This document shows positions 15,064 through 23,594 of a stretch of 64,000 nt of DNA, piece after piece. Each line of letters begins with the position of its first letter. Within the stretch, counting starts at the first letter, position 1. A program made the position numbers and the translations under genes. The notes under the pieces are model-generated. The model was not told where the DNA came from, did not search any database, and saw only the letters and a program-made list of their open reading frames with translations. This DNA is from JBOGXA01 sp050694175 (GTDB taxonomy: Bacteria; Actinomycetota; CADDZG01; WHSQ01), in NCBI GenBank assembly GCA_050694175.1, contig JBOGXA010000006.1, positions 62,001 through 126,000 on the forward strand, written 5' to 3'.

Positions 15064-16587
15064 GTGAACTGGTCGTATCTGAGGTTAGTCACCGGCATTG
15101 CCCTTCTCATAAGCCTGTTGGCGCCGGGCCCTGCCAACGCGGCGCCGCCTCCCAACGACGACTTCGACAACGCAAAGGTCATTGGGAGCCTCCCCTACTC
15201 GGACAGAATGAATCCACGCCAGGCAACCAGCGCGGCGGATGACCCACGCTGCTTTGGCCGGGACCACTCCGTGTGGTACAGGTACACGCCAAATCGAGGC
15301 GGATGGATTCGCGCGACCACGGCGGGCAGTAGGTACGACACGGTCCTGTCCGTGTACACGGGGGCCCGAGGGAATCTCACGCAGCTCGCGTGCGACGACG
15401 AGAGCGGCCCGTTTCACTCGGCGCTCGTAACGATGCGGGTGCGCCGGGACGTCGCGTATCGTTTCATGATCGGGTCGAACTACCGGCAGGATCTCGGGCG
15501 TCTGCTGTTCTCAGTAAGTAAGTCCAAGCCTGCATGCCTCAACAAGATCGCGACCATCGTCGGTACCGACGGTGACGACACCATCAGAGGGACCAAGAGG
15601 CGGGATGTAATCGTCGGCCTCGAGGGCAACGACACGATTAACGGCAGGGGCGGCCGCGACGTCATCTGCGGCAGCGAAGGGGCGGATGTCATCACCGCGA
15701 GCGGCAAGCTCGAGGGTGAAGACGGGAACGACACAATAATCGCGCGTGTGGACAACTACCTGGGCAACACAATCCACGGCGGCAACGGAGACGACGATCT
15801 GACCGGAGGCTTCGGCCCCGACTTCATCTTCGGCGATGCGGGGGCCGATTCGTTGTTGGGCGGAGCGGGCAAGGATCGTCTGGTAGACGAGAGCAGAGAC
15901 GACGATCACTTCGAGGGGGGCCCGGGGGCCGACAATCTCGATGTTGCGCATGGCAATGACGTGATTCACGGCGGAGGGGGGGACGATTTTCTGAGGTACG
16001 GCGAAGCTGTGCGAAACCTCGACGCCAACTTGTCTACAGGCATCGTCTCGTTCGACAGCTTCACTCAGACTGTGGTGGGCGTGGAGGGGCTCTTCGGAAC
16101 GGAGACGCCCGACACGATCGTCGGCAGTCCCGACGACGACGAACTGTGGGGCGGAGGTGGGGTGGATACGATCGACGGCGCGGGCGGAGACGATTACATC
16201 AACGGCGGAGATGCTAGAAGCATCGTGGACGGAGGAGACGGTGACGATCGGATCTTCACCCGCGAGCGACCCGACGATATTTCGGGAGGTAACGGGCGAG
16301 ACTTCATCGATGCCGGTGCGGGTGACGACATCATCGATGGAGGCACCAACGACGACAGGATCCTGGCGGGCCCCGGCATCGACACCGTCCTGGGTGGAGA
16401 TGGTGGCGACGAGCTCCTCGGTAACGGCGGCAACGATAACCTGATCGGCGGCCTCGGAGACGACCTCATCCGGGGCCTGGCCGGCAACGATCGGCTAGAC
16501 GGGGGAGATGGCTTCGACTGGCTGGACGGCGGCGACCATCAGGACACGTGCCTCAACGGTGAGCGGCTCTTGAGGTGCGAGTCCTAA
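15064..16587 (+). CDS. Secreted RTX-type calcium-binding repeat protein
   Basis: A 507-residue protein from a GTG start with AAAGGAG upstream. It has a Sec signal peptide (A-N-A cleavage near 26) and a ~135-residue N-terminal domain with N-D-D-F, W-Y-R-Y-T and Y-D-T-V-L-S-V-Y-T-G, typical of pre-peptidase C-terminal-like domains. From about residue 160 it carries many RTX nonapeptides (G-G-x-G-x-D-x-x, e.g. G-G-N-G-D-D-D-L). The repeats form a Ca2+-bound beta-roll outside the cell. It has no catalytic domain, so it may be adhesive or structural. Confidence 0.85.
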   Translation: MNWSYLRLVTGIALLISLLAPGPANAAPPPNDDFDNAKVIGSLPYSDRMNPRQATSAADDPRCFGRDHSVWYRYTPNRGGWIRATTAGSRYDTVLSVYTGARGNLTQLACDDESGPFHSALVTMRVRRDVAYRFMIGSNYRQDLGRLLFSVSKSKPACLNKIATIVGTDGDDTIRGTKRRDVIVGLEGNDTINGRGGRDVICGSEGADVITASGKLEGEDGNDTIIARVDNYLGNTIHGGNGDDDLTGGFGPDFIFGDAGADSLLGGAGKDRLVDESRDDDHFEGGPGADNLDVAHGNDVIHGGGGDDFLRYGEAVRNLDANLSTGIVSFDSFTQTVVGVEGLFGTETPDTIVGSPDDDELWGGGGVDTIDGAGGDDYINGGDARSIVDGGDGDDRIFTRERPDDISGGNGRDFIDAGAGDDIIDGGTNDDRILAGPGIDTVLGGDGGDELLGNGGNDNLIGGLGDDLIRGLAGNDRLDGGDGFDWLDGGDHQDTCLNGERLLRCES

Positions 16588-16623
16588 AGCCCGTTGGCCC
16601 CAGGTGACCACGCCTGGCGAATT

Positions 16624-16653
16624 GTAGTCACAACCTCTTGGTACAGTGACTAC
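16624..16653. promoter_or_regulatory. Probable operator/promoter of the toxin-antitoxin operon
   Basis: A perfect 8-base inverted repeat, GTAGTCAC (16624-16631) and GTGACTAC (16646-16653), is centred 22 bp apart, about two helical turns, and ends one base before the antitoxin ATG. A TACAGT -10-like box at 16642-16647 would start transcription near the ATG, giving a leaderless mRNA. This fits autoregulation by the antitoxin; the factor assignment is inference. Confidence 0.65.
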
Positions 16654-16654
16654 T

Positions 16655-16915
16655 ATGGACGTGGGAATCCGGGAGCTAAAGGCTCGCCTCTCCGAATACC
16701 TCGATCGCGCCGAGCGAGGGGAGATCGTGCGCGTCACCCATCGCGGCCGGCCCAAGGCGATCATCGGCCCCGTTCCCCTTGGGGATCGAATCGAGCAGGG
16801 GATAGCCGAGGGGTGGATTCGGCCCGGGTCCGGAGAGCTTCCCTCGCGGGTGCGTCGCCGGTTCAAAGCGCGGCGGACTGTCGAAGAGATGCTCAGGGAG
16901 GACCGAGGCGAGTGA
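16655..16915 (+). CDS. Type II antitoxin, Phd/YefM-like
   Basis: An 86-residue protein from the ATG at 16655. A GTG 9 bases earlier is possible but falls inside the inverted repeat. The N-terminus (G-I-R-E-L-K-A-R-L-S-E-Y-L-D-R-A, then T-H-R-G-R-P-K-A-I-I) is the Phd/YefM DNA-binding and dimerisation pattern. The C-terminal helix (R-R-T-V-E-E-M-L-R-E-D-R) would wrap the toxin. Its stop overlaps the toxin start (GTGA), so the antitoxin is made first. Confidence 0.85.
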   Translation: MDVGIRELKARLSEYLDRAERGEIVRVTHRGRPKAIIGPVPLGDRIEQGIAEGWIRPGSGELPSRVRRRFKARRTVEEMLREDRGE

Positions 16916-17328
16916 GCCTCTACGTCGACGCCAGCTGCCTACTCAAACGCTATCTGAAAGAGCCCGACAGTGCCCAGGCAGAACGCGTCTTGATGTCGGA
17001 CGCCCAGTGGGTGACCGGACGCCACACGGCAATCGAGGTGCGTCGAAATCTCGCCCGCGACCTGGACGCGGCATCTGCCTCGGCCGCTGCAAGCCTTTTC
17101 CAACGTGATTGGCAACTGATGCTGATCGTTGAGCTCGACGAGAGGACGTGCGAGCTTGCTGCGATGTACGCCGAGACCACAGGCGTTCGGACGCTCGATG
17201 CTCTACACCTCGGGGCTGCCCAGCGATTCGGAAATGGTGAGGCGGCCTTCGCAACCTGTGACCTTCGTCAAGCTCGGGCTGCTCGCTCGCTTGGTTGGAC
17301 CGTCCTCGGGCCTTCTGGCTCGGGATGA
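16912..17328 (+). CDS. PIN-domain toxin (VapC-like ribonuclease)
   Basis: A 138-residue protein from the GTG overlapping the antitoxin stop. It carries the PIN-domain acidic residues: Asp near the N-terminus in Y-V-D-A-S, Glu in T-A-I-E-V, Asp in T-L-D-A-L-H-L and Asp in F-A-T-C-D. PIN toxins are Mg-dependent endoribonucleases that cleave tRNA or rRNA when the antitoxin is degraded. The mature Y-V-D-A-S-C-L-L-K-R start fits the family. Confidence 0.87.
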   Translation: MSLYVDASCLLKRYLKEPDSAQAERVLMSDAQWVTGRHTAIEVRRNLARDLDAASASAAASLFQRDWQLMLIVELDERTCELAAMYAETTGVRTLDALHLGAAQRFGNGEAAFATCDLRQARAARSLGWTVLGPSGSG

Positions 17329-17446
17329 TGCCCGAAGCTGGACTGAGGAATCGCGAATGGTCCCTGACGTATTTGAGCCCGAGGCCTGGAATAGTTCCCC
17401 ATCGAACCTGGGTTGAAACTTCCGGAGCGATAAGAGGAGAGGCCGC

Positions 17447-19360
17447 TTGCCGTCACCGCACCGGATGATCCCGAAAGAGGAGCCGGAGGTCCCCGCGCGC
17501 CCCGGGACCTTCAGGCGCATCGTTAAGATCTTCCGGCCGTACCGGAGGACTGTGCTGTTCGTCGCGCTCCTGATCCTGCTCACATCGGGGCTTGGGCTCA
17601 TCAACCCCCTGTTGATCAAGGTCGTCTTCGACGACGTGATCCTGGGGGAGGGAGACGTCGACGGCCGCCTCCGCCTCCTTGCGGTCGTTACGGCCGCGAT
17701 GATCGTCACGCCCATAGTGACGGGGCTCCTCGGGCTGTGGCAGACGTACACGAACAACGTGGTGGGACAGAAGGTCATGCAAGACCTTCGCAACTCCCTC
17801 TACGCGCACCTTCAGCACATGTCGCTGAAGTTCTTCACCTCGACGAGGACGGGCGAGATCCAGTCGCGCCTTTCGAACGACGTCGGAGGAGTGCAATCGG
17901 TTCTGACCGACACCGCATCGAGTCTGTTGTCGAACCTCACCACCGTCATCTCGACCATAGTGGCGATGGCGATCCTGAGTTGGGAGCTCACGCTCCTGTC
18001 GCTCGGGATACTTCCCTTCTTCTTGCTGCTCAGCCGCAAGGTGGGACGCATACGCCGCGAGGTCTCGGGGCAGACGCAGGAATCGCTCGCCGATCTCACC
18101 GCGATCATGCAGGAGACGTTGTCGGTGTCCGGCATCCTGCTGTCCAAGGCATTCGGGCGCCAGTCCTACGAGATCGATCGCTTTCGGCAAGAGAACCGGC
18201 GCCTGGCGAAGCTAGAGATCAAAAGGACGATGGTGGGCCGCGGCTTCTTTGCGCTCGTACAGATCTTCTTTTCGATCATGCCCGCGTTCGTCTATCTCGT
18301 GGGCGGATGGCTGTTCCTCACCGACCAGCTAGGGGGCCGACCGAGCGCCATTGTGGGAACGATCGTCGCCTTCACGACGCTCCAGAGCCGGCTCTTCTTC
18401 CCGCTGGGCATGCTCCTCAACGTCAACGTCGAGGTGCAATCCGGCCTCGCGCTGTTCGACCGCATTTTCGAGTACCTCGACTTGGAGCACGACATCGTCG
18501 ACCACGACGGAGCGGTCGCACTCGAACCGTCTCAGATCGCAGGCGAGGTCAGGTTCGACGGTATGTGGTTCCGCTACGATCGGCCGCGGGGAGACGCTCC
18601 CGGCGACAAACGCGAGTGGACGCTGCAGGATATCGATCTCACGATTGAGCCGGGCAAGCTCGTCGCCCTCGTCGGGCCTTCGGGAGCCGGCAAGACCACA
18701 CTCACATATCTGCTGCCACGTCTCTACGACGTCGATCGCGGCGCGATCAAGATCGATGGATTCGACGTACGCGACATCCGGCTGGAATCCCTGGGAGAGA
18801 TCGTCGGAATGGTGACCCAGGAGACGTATCTGTTCAACTCGTCGGTGCGCGACAACCTGCGCTACGGGAATCCCGACGCGACCGACGAGGAACTCGAGGC
18901 CGCGGCACGCGCGGCTCATATATTCGAAAGGATCGATGAGCTGCCCGAGAGCTTCAACACGGTCGTCGGTGAGCGCGGATACAAGATGTCCGGTGGCGAG
19001 AAGCAACGACTGGCCATTGCCCGGGTAGTGCTCAAAGACCCGGCCATCTTGATCCTGGACGAGGCTACGAGCGCACTCGATACGCACTCCGAGCGGTTGG
19101 TGCAAGAGGCGTTGCGCCCGCTCATGCAGGGACGCACGACACTCGCGATCGCGCACCGTCTGTCGACGATTCTTGCCGCCGACACGATCGTCTACCTCGA
19201 CCGCGGCCGCATCGTTGAGCGCGGATCACACTCGGAGCTGCTGGCAACTGGCGGTGCGTACGCGGCCCTCTATCACGAGCAGTTCTCGGACGGCAAGGTC
19301 GAGACTCGCTGCGAGGATGGGCTGGTGCTCGCTTCGGGTGAGGTCGTCCCCGAGTCCTGA
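17447..19360 (+). CDS. ABC transporter, fused permease and ATPase (exporter type)
   Basis: A 637-residue half-transporter. A TTG at 17447 follows AGAGGAGAGG; an ATG at 17465 is the alternative. Residues ~35-330 hold six membrane helices. The ATPase domain has Walker A G-P-S-G-A-G-K-T-T, signature M-S-G-G-E-K-Q-R, Walker B A-I-L-I-L-D-E-A-T-S and the switch His in A-I-A-H-R-L. It would work as a homodimer exporting a lipid, drug or peptide. It is not adjacent to the cysteine-rich peptide genes and no peptidase C39 domain is present, so a link to that locus is not supported. Confidence 0.88.
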   Translation: MPSPHRMIPKEEPEVPARPGTFRRIVKIFRPYRRTVLFVALLILLTSGLGLINPLLIKVVFDDVILGEGDVDGRLRLLAVVTAAMIVTPIVTGLLGLWQTYTNNVVGQKVMQDLRNSLYAHLQHMSLKFFTSTRTGEIQSRLSNDVGGVQSVLTDTASSLLSNLTTVISTIVAMAILSWELTLLSLGILPFFLLLSRKVGRIRREVSGQTQESLADLTAIMQETLSVSGILLSKAFGRQSYEIDRFRQENRRLAKLEIKRTMVGRGFFALVQIFFSIMPAFVYLVGGWLFLTDQLGGRPSAIVGTIVAFTTLQSRLFFPLGMLLNVNVEVQSGLALFDRIFEYLDLEHDIVDHDGAVALEPSQIAGEVRFDGMWFRYDRPRGDAPGDKREWTLQDIDLTIEPGKLVALVGPSGAGKTTLTYLLPRLYDVDRGAIKIDGFDVRDIRLESLGEIVGMVTQETYLFNSSVRDNLRYGNPDATDEELEAAARAAHIFERIDELPESFNTVVGERGYKMSGGEKQRLAIARVVLKDPAILILDEATSALDTHSERLVQEALRPLMQGRTTLAIAHRLSTILAADTIVYLDRGRIVERGSHSELLATGGAYAALYHEQFSDGKVETRCEDGLVLASGEVVPES

Positions 19361-19439
19361 ACGCGACGCTTGTTAGTTTGGCGGTACATATGACCGTCAG
19401 AGTCACACGCGATTGGATTTGGGCATTGGGAGGCGGGTT

Positions 19440-20207
19440 GTGAACATCGAAAACAAGATCGCTCTGGTCACCGGCGGGGCGTCGGGGTTGGGGCTTGCCA
19501 CCGCTCGCGAGCTGGGGGTAGCCGGCGCCGCAGTGGTGGTCGCCGACCTTCCGCAATCCGGCGGCGAAGGGGCCGTTGCGGACATCGGCGGCGATGCCGT
19601 CTTCGTGGAGACCGACGTGACGGACTCTGCGGACGTTCAGAGAGCGGTCGACGCCGCCGCCGAGCAGTTCGGAGGCCTGCACGTCGCCGTCAACTGCGCA
19701 GGGGTCGGCTTTCCCGGACGCGTCCTCACTCGGGACGGCACGCCCGTCGACATCGAGCGGTTCGAGTTCGTCGTCCGCGTCAACTTAATCGGCACCTTCA
19801 ACGTGATCCGGTTGGCCGCCGCGCACATGGCGCGCAACCAGCCAATCGAAGACGAGCGGGGCGTGATCGTCAATACCGCCAGCATCGCGGCGTTCGACGG
19901 CCAGATCGGGCAGGCCGCCTACGCGGCTTCCAAGGGTGGTGTGGTCGGCCTTACGCTCCCCGTGGCACGCGACCTTGCCTCGAAGCTAATCCGTTGCGTC
20001 TCGGTTGCTCCGGGCATCTTCGACACGCCGATGCTCGCCGGCCTGCCCGAAGAAACGCGCGCCCACCTGGCCGACAACGTCCCTCACCCCCATCGTCTCG
20101 GCCGGCCCGATGAGTTTGCACTGCTCGTCCGCCACGTGATCGAGAACCAGATGCTGAACGGAGAGGTGATCCGACTCGACGGCGCCCTTCGGATGCCGCC
20201 GCGCTAG
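19440..20207 (+). CDS. Short-chain dehydrogenase/reductase
   Basis: A 255-residue protein from the GTG at 19440, with GGGAGG about 6 bases upstream. It has T-G-G-A-S-G-L-G for NAD(P), N-C-A-G, Ser in N-T-A-S-I-A and the catalytic Y-A-A-S-K. The C-terminus (S-V-A-P-G-I-F-D-T-P-M) and overall pattern resemble type-2 3-hydroxyacyl-CoA dehydrogenases (HSD17B10-like). A role in fatty acid or sterol oxidation is likely but not certain. Confidence 0.87.
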   Translation: MNIENKIALVTGGASGLGLATARELGVAGAAVVVADLPQSGGEGAVADIGGDAVFVETDVTDSADVQRAVDAAAEQFGGLHVAVNCAGVGFPGRVLTRDGTPVDIERFEFVVRVNLIGTFNVIRLAAAHMARNQPIEDERGVIVNTASIAAFDGQIGQAAYAASKGGVVGLTLPVARDLASKLIRCVSVAPGIFDTPMLAGLPEETRAHLADNVPHPHRLGRPDEFALLVRHVIENQMLNGEVIRLDGALRMPPR

Positions 20208-20236
20208 CTTCGCCTACATCGAACCTGTCGCTGTGA

Positions 20237-20262
20237 GTCGCACTCCTTGTACTGGGTGCGAC
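20237..20262. terminator. Hairpin between convergent genes
   Basis: A perfect 7-bp stem (20237-20243 with 20256-20262) and a 12-base loop lie between the SDR gene and the convergent gene ending at 20285. Confidence 0.5.
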
Positions 20263-20284
20263 GAGTTCCGGAATCGTCCGCGCG

Positions 20285-20707
20285 CTAGGAGGCGTTGGAG
20301 CGCGACGGGATGGCTTCCACGATGGCCCCTTCGGGATGTGGTTCCTCCGATTCCTCCTCATCCTGGGAGGCTCCCGTGTGGCCCCCGGCCCCCGCGTCGC
20401 GTGCGGCGGCAAGGTGCGGTTCGCTCGGCCGCTGTTGTCCGGCGAGTTCCCGGTCGAGCTCTCGCCACTCCTTTTCGGCCCAGCGCAGCTTCTCAACGGC
20501 CGAGGCGAGGTCTAGGAAGTGCACGGGGACGATGTTGGCCCGGGGCCTCAGGTAGGCGTCGCCGATCAGCGCATCAAGTTCGCGGCGGGCTTCGATTAAT
20601 CGTTCGTGGATCTTTCTCAGGCGTTCCCCGTGTTCGGGGGTGTAACCGGACCTGTAGACAGTCAGGGGCCGACTCCTATCCGTCTTGGGAATATCCACCA
20701 GTTGCAT
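20285..20707 (-). CDS. Hypothetical helical protein
   Basis: A 140-residue reading started at the ATG at 20707 (M-Q-L-V-D-I-P-K). Residues ~25-100 are rich in Arg, Glu and Leu and look like a two-helix coiled coil (E-R-L-R-K-I-H-E-R-L, then K-L-R-W-A-E-K-E-W). A low-complexity acidic tail follows. No strong ribosome site was found, but the coding pattern is better here than on the opposite strand, where a long open frame is only an upstream extension of tldD. No function can be assigned. Confidence 0.5.
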   Translation of the reverse strand: MQLVDIPKTDRSRPLTVYRSGYTPEHGERLRKIHERLIEARRELDALIGDAYLRPRANIVPVHFLDLASAVEKLRWAEKEWRELDRELAGQQRPSEPHLAAARDAGAGGHTGASQDEEESEEPHPEGAIVEAIPSRSNAS

Positions 20708-20767
20708 CGTCAAACCGCCGAGGGCGGGTCCCAGATTACATCGAAGCCCGGCTCCGTCACAAGGGCG

Positions 20768-20793
20768 CGATCTCCTACATAGGTAGGAGATCG
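20768..20793. promoter_or_regulatory. Perfect palindrome upstream of tldD
   Basis: An 11-bp perfect inverted repeat (20768-20778 with 20783-20793) with an ATAG loop lies 55 bases before the tldD start, in the divergent gap. It may be an operator for a dimeric regulator or an mRNA hairpin; nothing in the sequence decides. Confidence 0.5.
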
Positions 20794-20847
20794 GTGCCTC
20801 TCCGGGCACTGCCACGCGCCCCGTGGGGCCGCATTATCCTGCCGTCC

Positions 20848-22233
20848 ATGCTGGCCGACGGCGTCATAAGAAAGGTATTGACCGCCGGAATGAAACGCGG
20901 CGCGGAATGGGCGGAGCTGTTCGTGGAGGAGCGCCGCTCGACGGGACTCGGGCTCGACGACTCGCGGATCGAAGACGTGACGTCGGGCTTCGACGTGGGG
21001 GCCGGGGTCAGGGTCGTCGCAGGGGATCGCTCTGCGTACGCGTTTACCAACGTCTTGACGGTGGACGCGCTAACAGACGCGGCCGCGGCCGCGGCCGCGG
21101 GGCTTCCCGGAGCCGGTGCCGGCGGCCCGGCCGAACTCCGCCGCTCGACCCCGGGGATCCGGCATCCCGTGGCCGTCGATCCGGACTCGGTTGCAACGGC
21201 CGAGAAAACCGAGGCGCTCAGGATCGCCGACGACGCCGCACGCTCGGCAGGGGCCGCGGTCCGGCAGGTCATTGCCTCCTACGCGGACGTCCGGCAGCGT
21301 GTGCTGATCGCCAATTCCGAGGGCCTCGAAACCTCCGACGAACGCACCCGCGTGCGCTTCGTCGTCCAGGTGGTGGCGGCCCGCGACGGGCGGATTGCGA
21401 CGGGATTCGAGGCACCGGGCCATTCGGGCGGTTTCGAATTGCTCCGCGTGCGGCCCCCGGACTACGTGGCCGGCAAGGCGGCGCTCAAGGCCCTCGCGAT
21501 GCTGAACGCCCGTCCCGCACCTGCGGGCGAGTTCCCGGTCGTTCTGGCACCCGGAACGGGAGGCGTTCTGATCCACGAGGCGTGTGGCCACGGCCTGGAG
21601 GCGGACGCCCTGGTGAAGGACGCCAGCGTCTATGCGGGACGAGCCGGTGATCGCTTCGGCTCGGAGATCGTGACGATCGTCGACGATGCAACCGATCAGA
21701 ACGCGTGGGGCTCGTACGGGGTTGACGACGAGGGAACTGCGGCACAACGTACAGTTCTGTTCGAGAAGGGTGTTCTCACCGGTCACCTCAGCGATCTGCG
21801 TTCGGCGCGCAAGATCGGTCATCCTCCGACTGGCAACGGACGACGCCAGTCGTACGCGCACCTGCCCATCGTCCGCATGAGCAACACCTATTTGTTGCCC
21901 GGCACCGATACCCCCGAAGCAATCATCGGTTCGGTCCGCAGAGGGGTCTACGCCGCTACCTTCGCCGGAGGAGAGGTGAACCCGGCGACCGGCAACTTCG
22001 TCTTCGGGATGTCCGAGGCTTACATGATCGAGAACGGGGAGCTAACTCATCCCATCAAGGGTGCCCAGCTCATCGGCAACGGTCCCAAAGTTCTGGCCAC
22101 AATCGGCGCGATCGCGGACGACTTCGATCGCAAGGAGGGCGTGTGCGGGAAAGACGGTCAGCATGCGCCGGTGACCAACGGCATGTCGACCGTGCTTCTG
22201 CGTGAAATGACCGTCGGAGGAACCGAGACATGA
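20848..22233 (+). CDS. tldD: TldD metalloprotease subunit
   Basis: A 461-residue protein, the usual TldD length, from the ATG at 20848. An open frame extends upstream to 20233 but reads as arginine-rich noise. The H-E-A-C-G-H motif at 243-248 is the HExxxH zinc site of TldD. TldD pairs with TldE to form a heterodimeric protease that degrades unfolded peptides and, in known cases, removes leaders from modified peptides (microcin B17) or degrades CcdA. The tldE gene overlaps its stop by 4 bases. A role in the cysteine-rich system is possible but unproven because TldDE is widespread. Confidence 0.92.
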   Translation: MLADGVIRKVLTAGMKRGAEWAELFVEERRSTGLGLDDSRIEDVTSGFDVGAGVRVVAGDRSAYAFTNVLTVDALTDAAAAAAAGLPGAGAGGPAELRRSTPGIRHPVAVDPDSVATAEKTEALRIADDAARSAGAAVRQVIASYADVRQRVLIANSEGLETSDERTRVRFVVQVVAARDGRIATGFEAPGHSGGFELLRVRPPDYVAGKAALKALAMLNARPAPAGEFPVVLAPGTGGVLIHEACGHGLEADALVKDASVYAGRAGDRFGSEIVTIVDDATDQNAWGSYGVDDEGTAAQRTVLFEKGVLTGHLSDLRSARKIGHPPTGNGRRQSYAHLPIVRMSNTYLLPGTDTPEAIIGSVRRGVYAATFAGGEVNPATGNFVFGMSEAYMIENGELTHPIKGAQLIGNGPKVLATIGAIADDFDRKEGVCGKDGQHAPVTNGMSTVLLREMTVGGTET

Positions 22234-23585
22234 GCGAGAGTCTGCTCGATCTCGCGGGCCGAATAGTCGGGCGTGCGCCGCGCTCGGAGGAGATCGAGGC
22301 ATATCTAACTCACTCGCGGGAGTTCTCCGTCAAGGCATACGCCGGAGAAGTGGAGCATGTTGCCTCTGCAGAACCGCGCGGCGCAGGCGTGCGCGTGGTA
22401 TCGGAAGGCCGCGCGGGCTTCGCCTATACAACCGATCTCACCGATGATGGCCTGGCCGACGTCGTGGCCAGAGCGCGCGACAACGGTCGTCATGCGACCC
22501 GCGATGATGCAGTGGCGCTTGCCCCCGTGTGGAAATCGGCGCCGGATCAGCTCGACGACCTCGTCGATGAGTCGTTCGCAACGCTGAGGCCGGAGGACAA
22601 GGTTGACTTCGCCCTCGAGCTGGAGCGCACAACGCGCGCTCTCGACGCGCGCGTGCGCGCCGTCGAGGAGGCCGCGTACTCCGACTCGGAGACCGCCGTC
22701 GCGTTCGCGACATCGTCGGGGATCGCCGGCTCCTACCGGCGCACCGACGCGTGGTGTTATGCGGTCGCCATCGCTACGGACGGTGACGACACTGAGGTCG
22801 GTTTCGAATTCGATCTCGGTCGCGGTCTGTCTGATCTTCAGTCCCAACTCGTGGCGCAGGGGGCCGTGGATCGGGCGGTCCAGGTGCTCGGTGCGAAGAA
22901 GATCCCGTCGGCGCGGATGCCGGTTGTGTTCGATCCCTATACGGCGGGGCAGTTCCTGGGCGTTCTGGGCTCGGCCCTCACCGGTGAGGCCGTGCAGAAG
23001 GGACGATCACTTTTCGCAGGCCGCCTCGGCGAGAAGGTCGCGGCGGTCGGGCTGGATCTCGTCGACGACGGACGCGCCGCGGGTGCGCCGGGGTCTGCTC
23101 CTTGGGACGCCGAAGGCGTCCCGACCGAGCGCACGGCGGTGATCTCCGACGGTGTCCTCACGTCGTTCCTCTACGACGTCACGAGCGCCCGTCGCGACGG
23201 GACCACCTCCACCGGCAACGCGGCTCGTGCCGGGTTCAAATCTCCGCCGGGCCCCCGTCCATCCAATCTCGCCTTCGACGCAACCGGGGGCACTCGCTCC
23301 GAGGTGCTGGCCTCGGCCGAGCGCTCGCTGCTGGTCCAGGACTTCCACGGGGTCCATTCGGGCGCCAATCCCGTGTCGGGGGACTTCTCGGTGGGTGCGA
23401 CAGGCCGGATCCTGGAGGGCGGCGAGTTCGGCGAGCCGGTCAAGGAGGTCACGATTGCGGCGCCCATGCTCGAGATCCTGGCCGGGATCGTTGCCGTAGC
23501 GGATGACCGGAGGTGGCTTCCCTTCGGAGGCTCGTACGGCGGCGCGACGACGCTGGTATCCGAGATGACCGTCGCGGGCCGTTAA
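22230..23585 (+). CDS. pmbA: TldE/PmbA metalloprotease partner
   Basis: A 451-residue protein starting at the ATG that overlaps the tldD stop (ATGA). It has the PmbA/TldE layout: an N-terminal domain with V-K-A-Y-A-G-E-V-E-H, a central part with V-V-F-D-P-Y-T-A-G-Q-F-L and a C-terminal G-A-T-T-L-V-S-E-M-T. As in other TldE proteins there is no HExxxH site, so it completes the TldDE heterodimer without being catalytic. Confidence 0.9.
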   Translation: MSESLLDLAGRIVGRAPRSEEIEAYLTHSREFSVKAYAGEVEHVASAEPRGAGVRVVSEGRAGFAYTTDLTDDGLADVVARARDNGRHATRDDAVALAPVWKSAPDQLDDLVDESFATLRPEDKVDFALELERTTRALDARVRAVEEAAYSDSETAVAFATSSGIAGSYRRTDAWCYAVAIATDGDDTEVGFEFDLGRGLSDLQSQLVAQGAVDRAVQVLGAKKIPSARMPVVFDPYTAGQFLGVLGSALTGEAVQKGRSLFAGRLGEKVAAVGLDLVDDGRAAGAPGSAPWDAEGVPTERTAVISDGVLTSFLYDVTSARRDGTTSTGNAARAGFKSPPGPRPSNLAFDATGGTRSEVLASAERSLLVQDFHGVHSGANPVSGDFSVGATGRILEGGEFGEPVKEVTIAAPMLEILAGIVAVADDRRWLPFGGSYGGATTLVSEMTVAGR

Positions 23586-23594
23586 GCGCTCGCC

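Noticed and set aside
17447..19360. ABC exporter considered as the dedicated exporter of the Cys-rich proteins.
   Set aside because: It is about 8.5 kb beyond the locus, has no peptidase domain, and the substrates carry Tat signals.
20233..20847. Long N-terminal extension of the tldD frame (205 codons).
   Set aside because: The translation is arginine- and proline-rich without domain features, it lies opposite a more plausible minus-strand gene, and TldD has its usual length from 20848.
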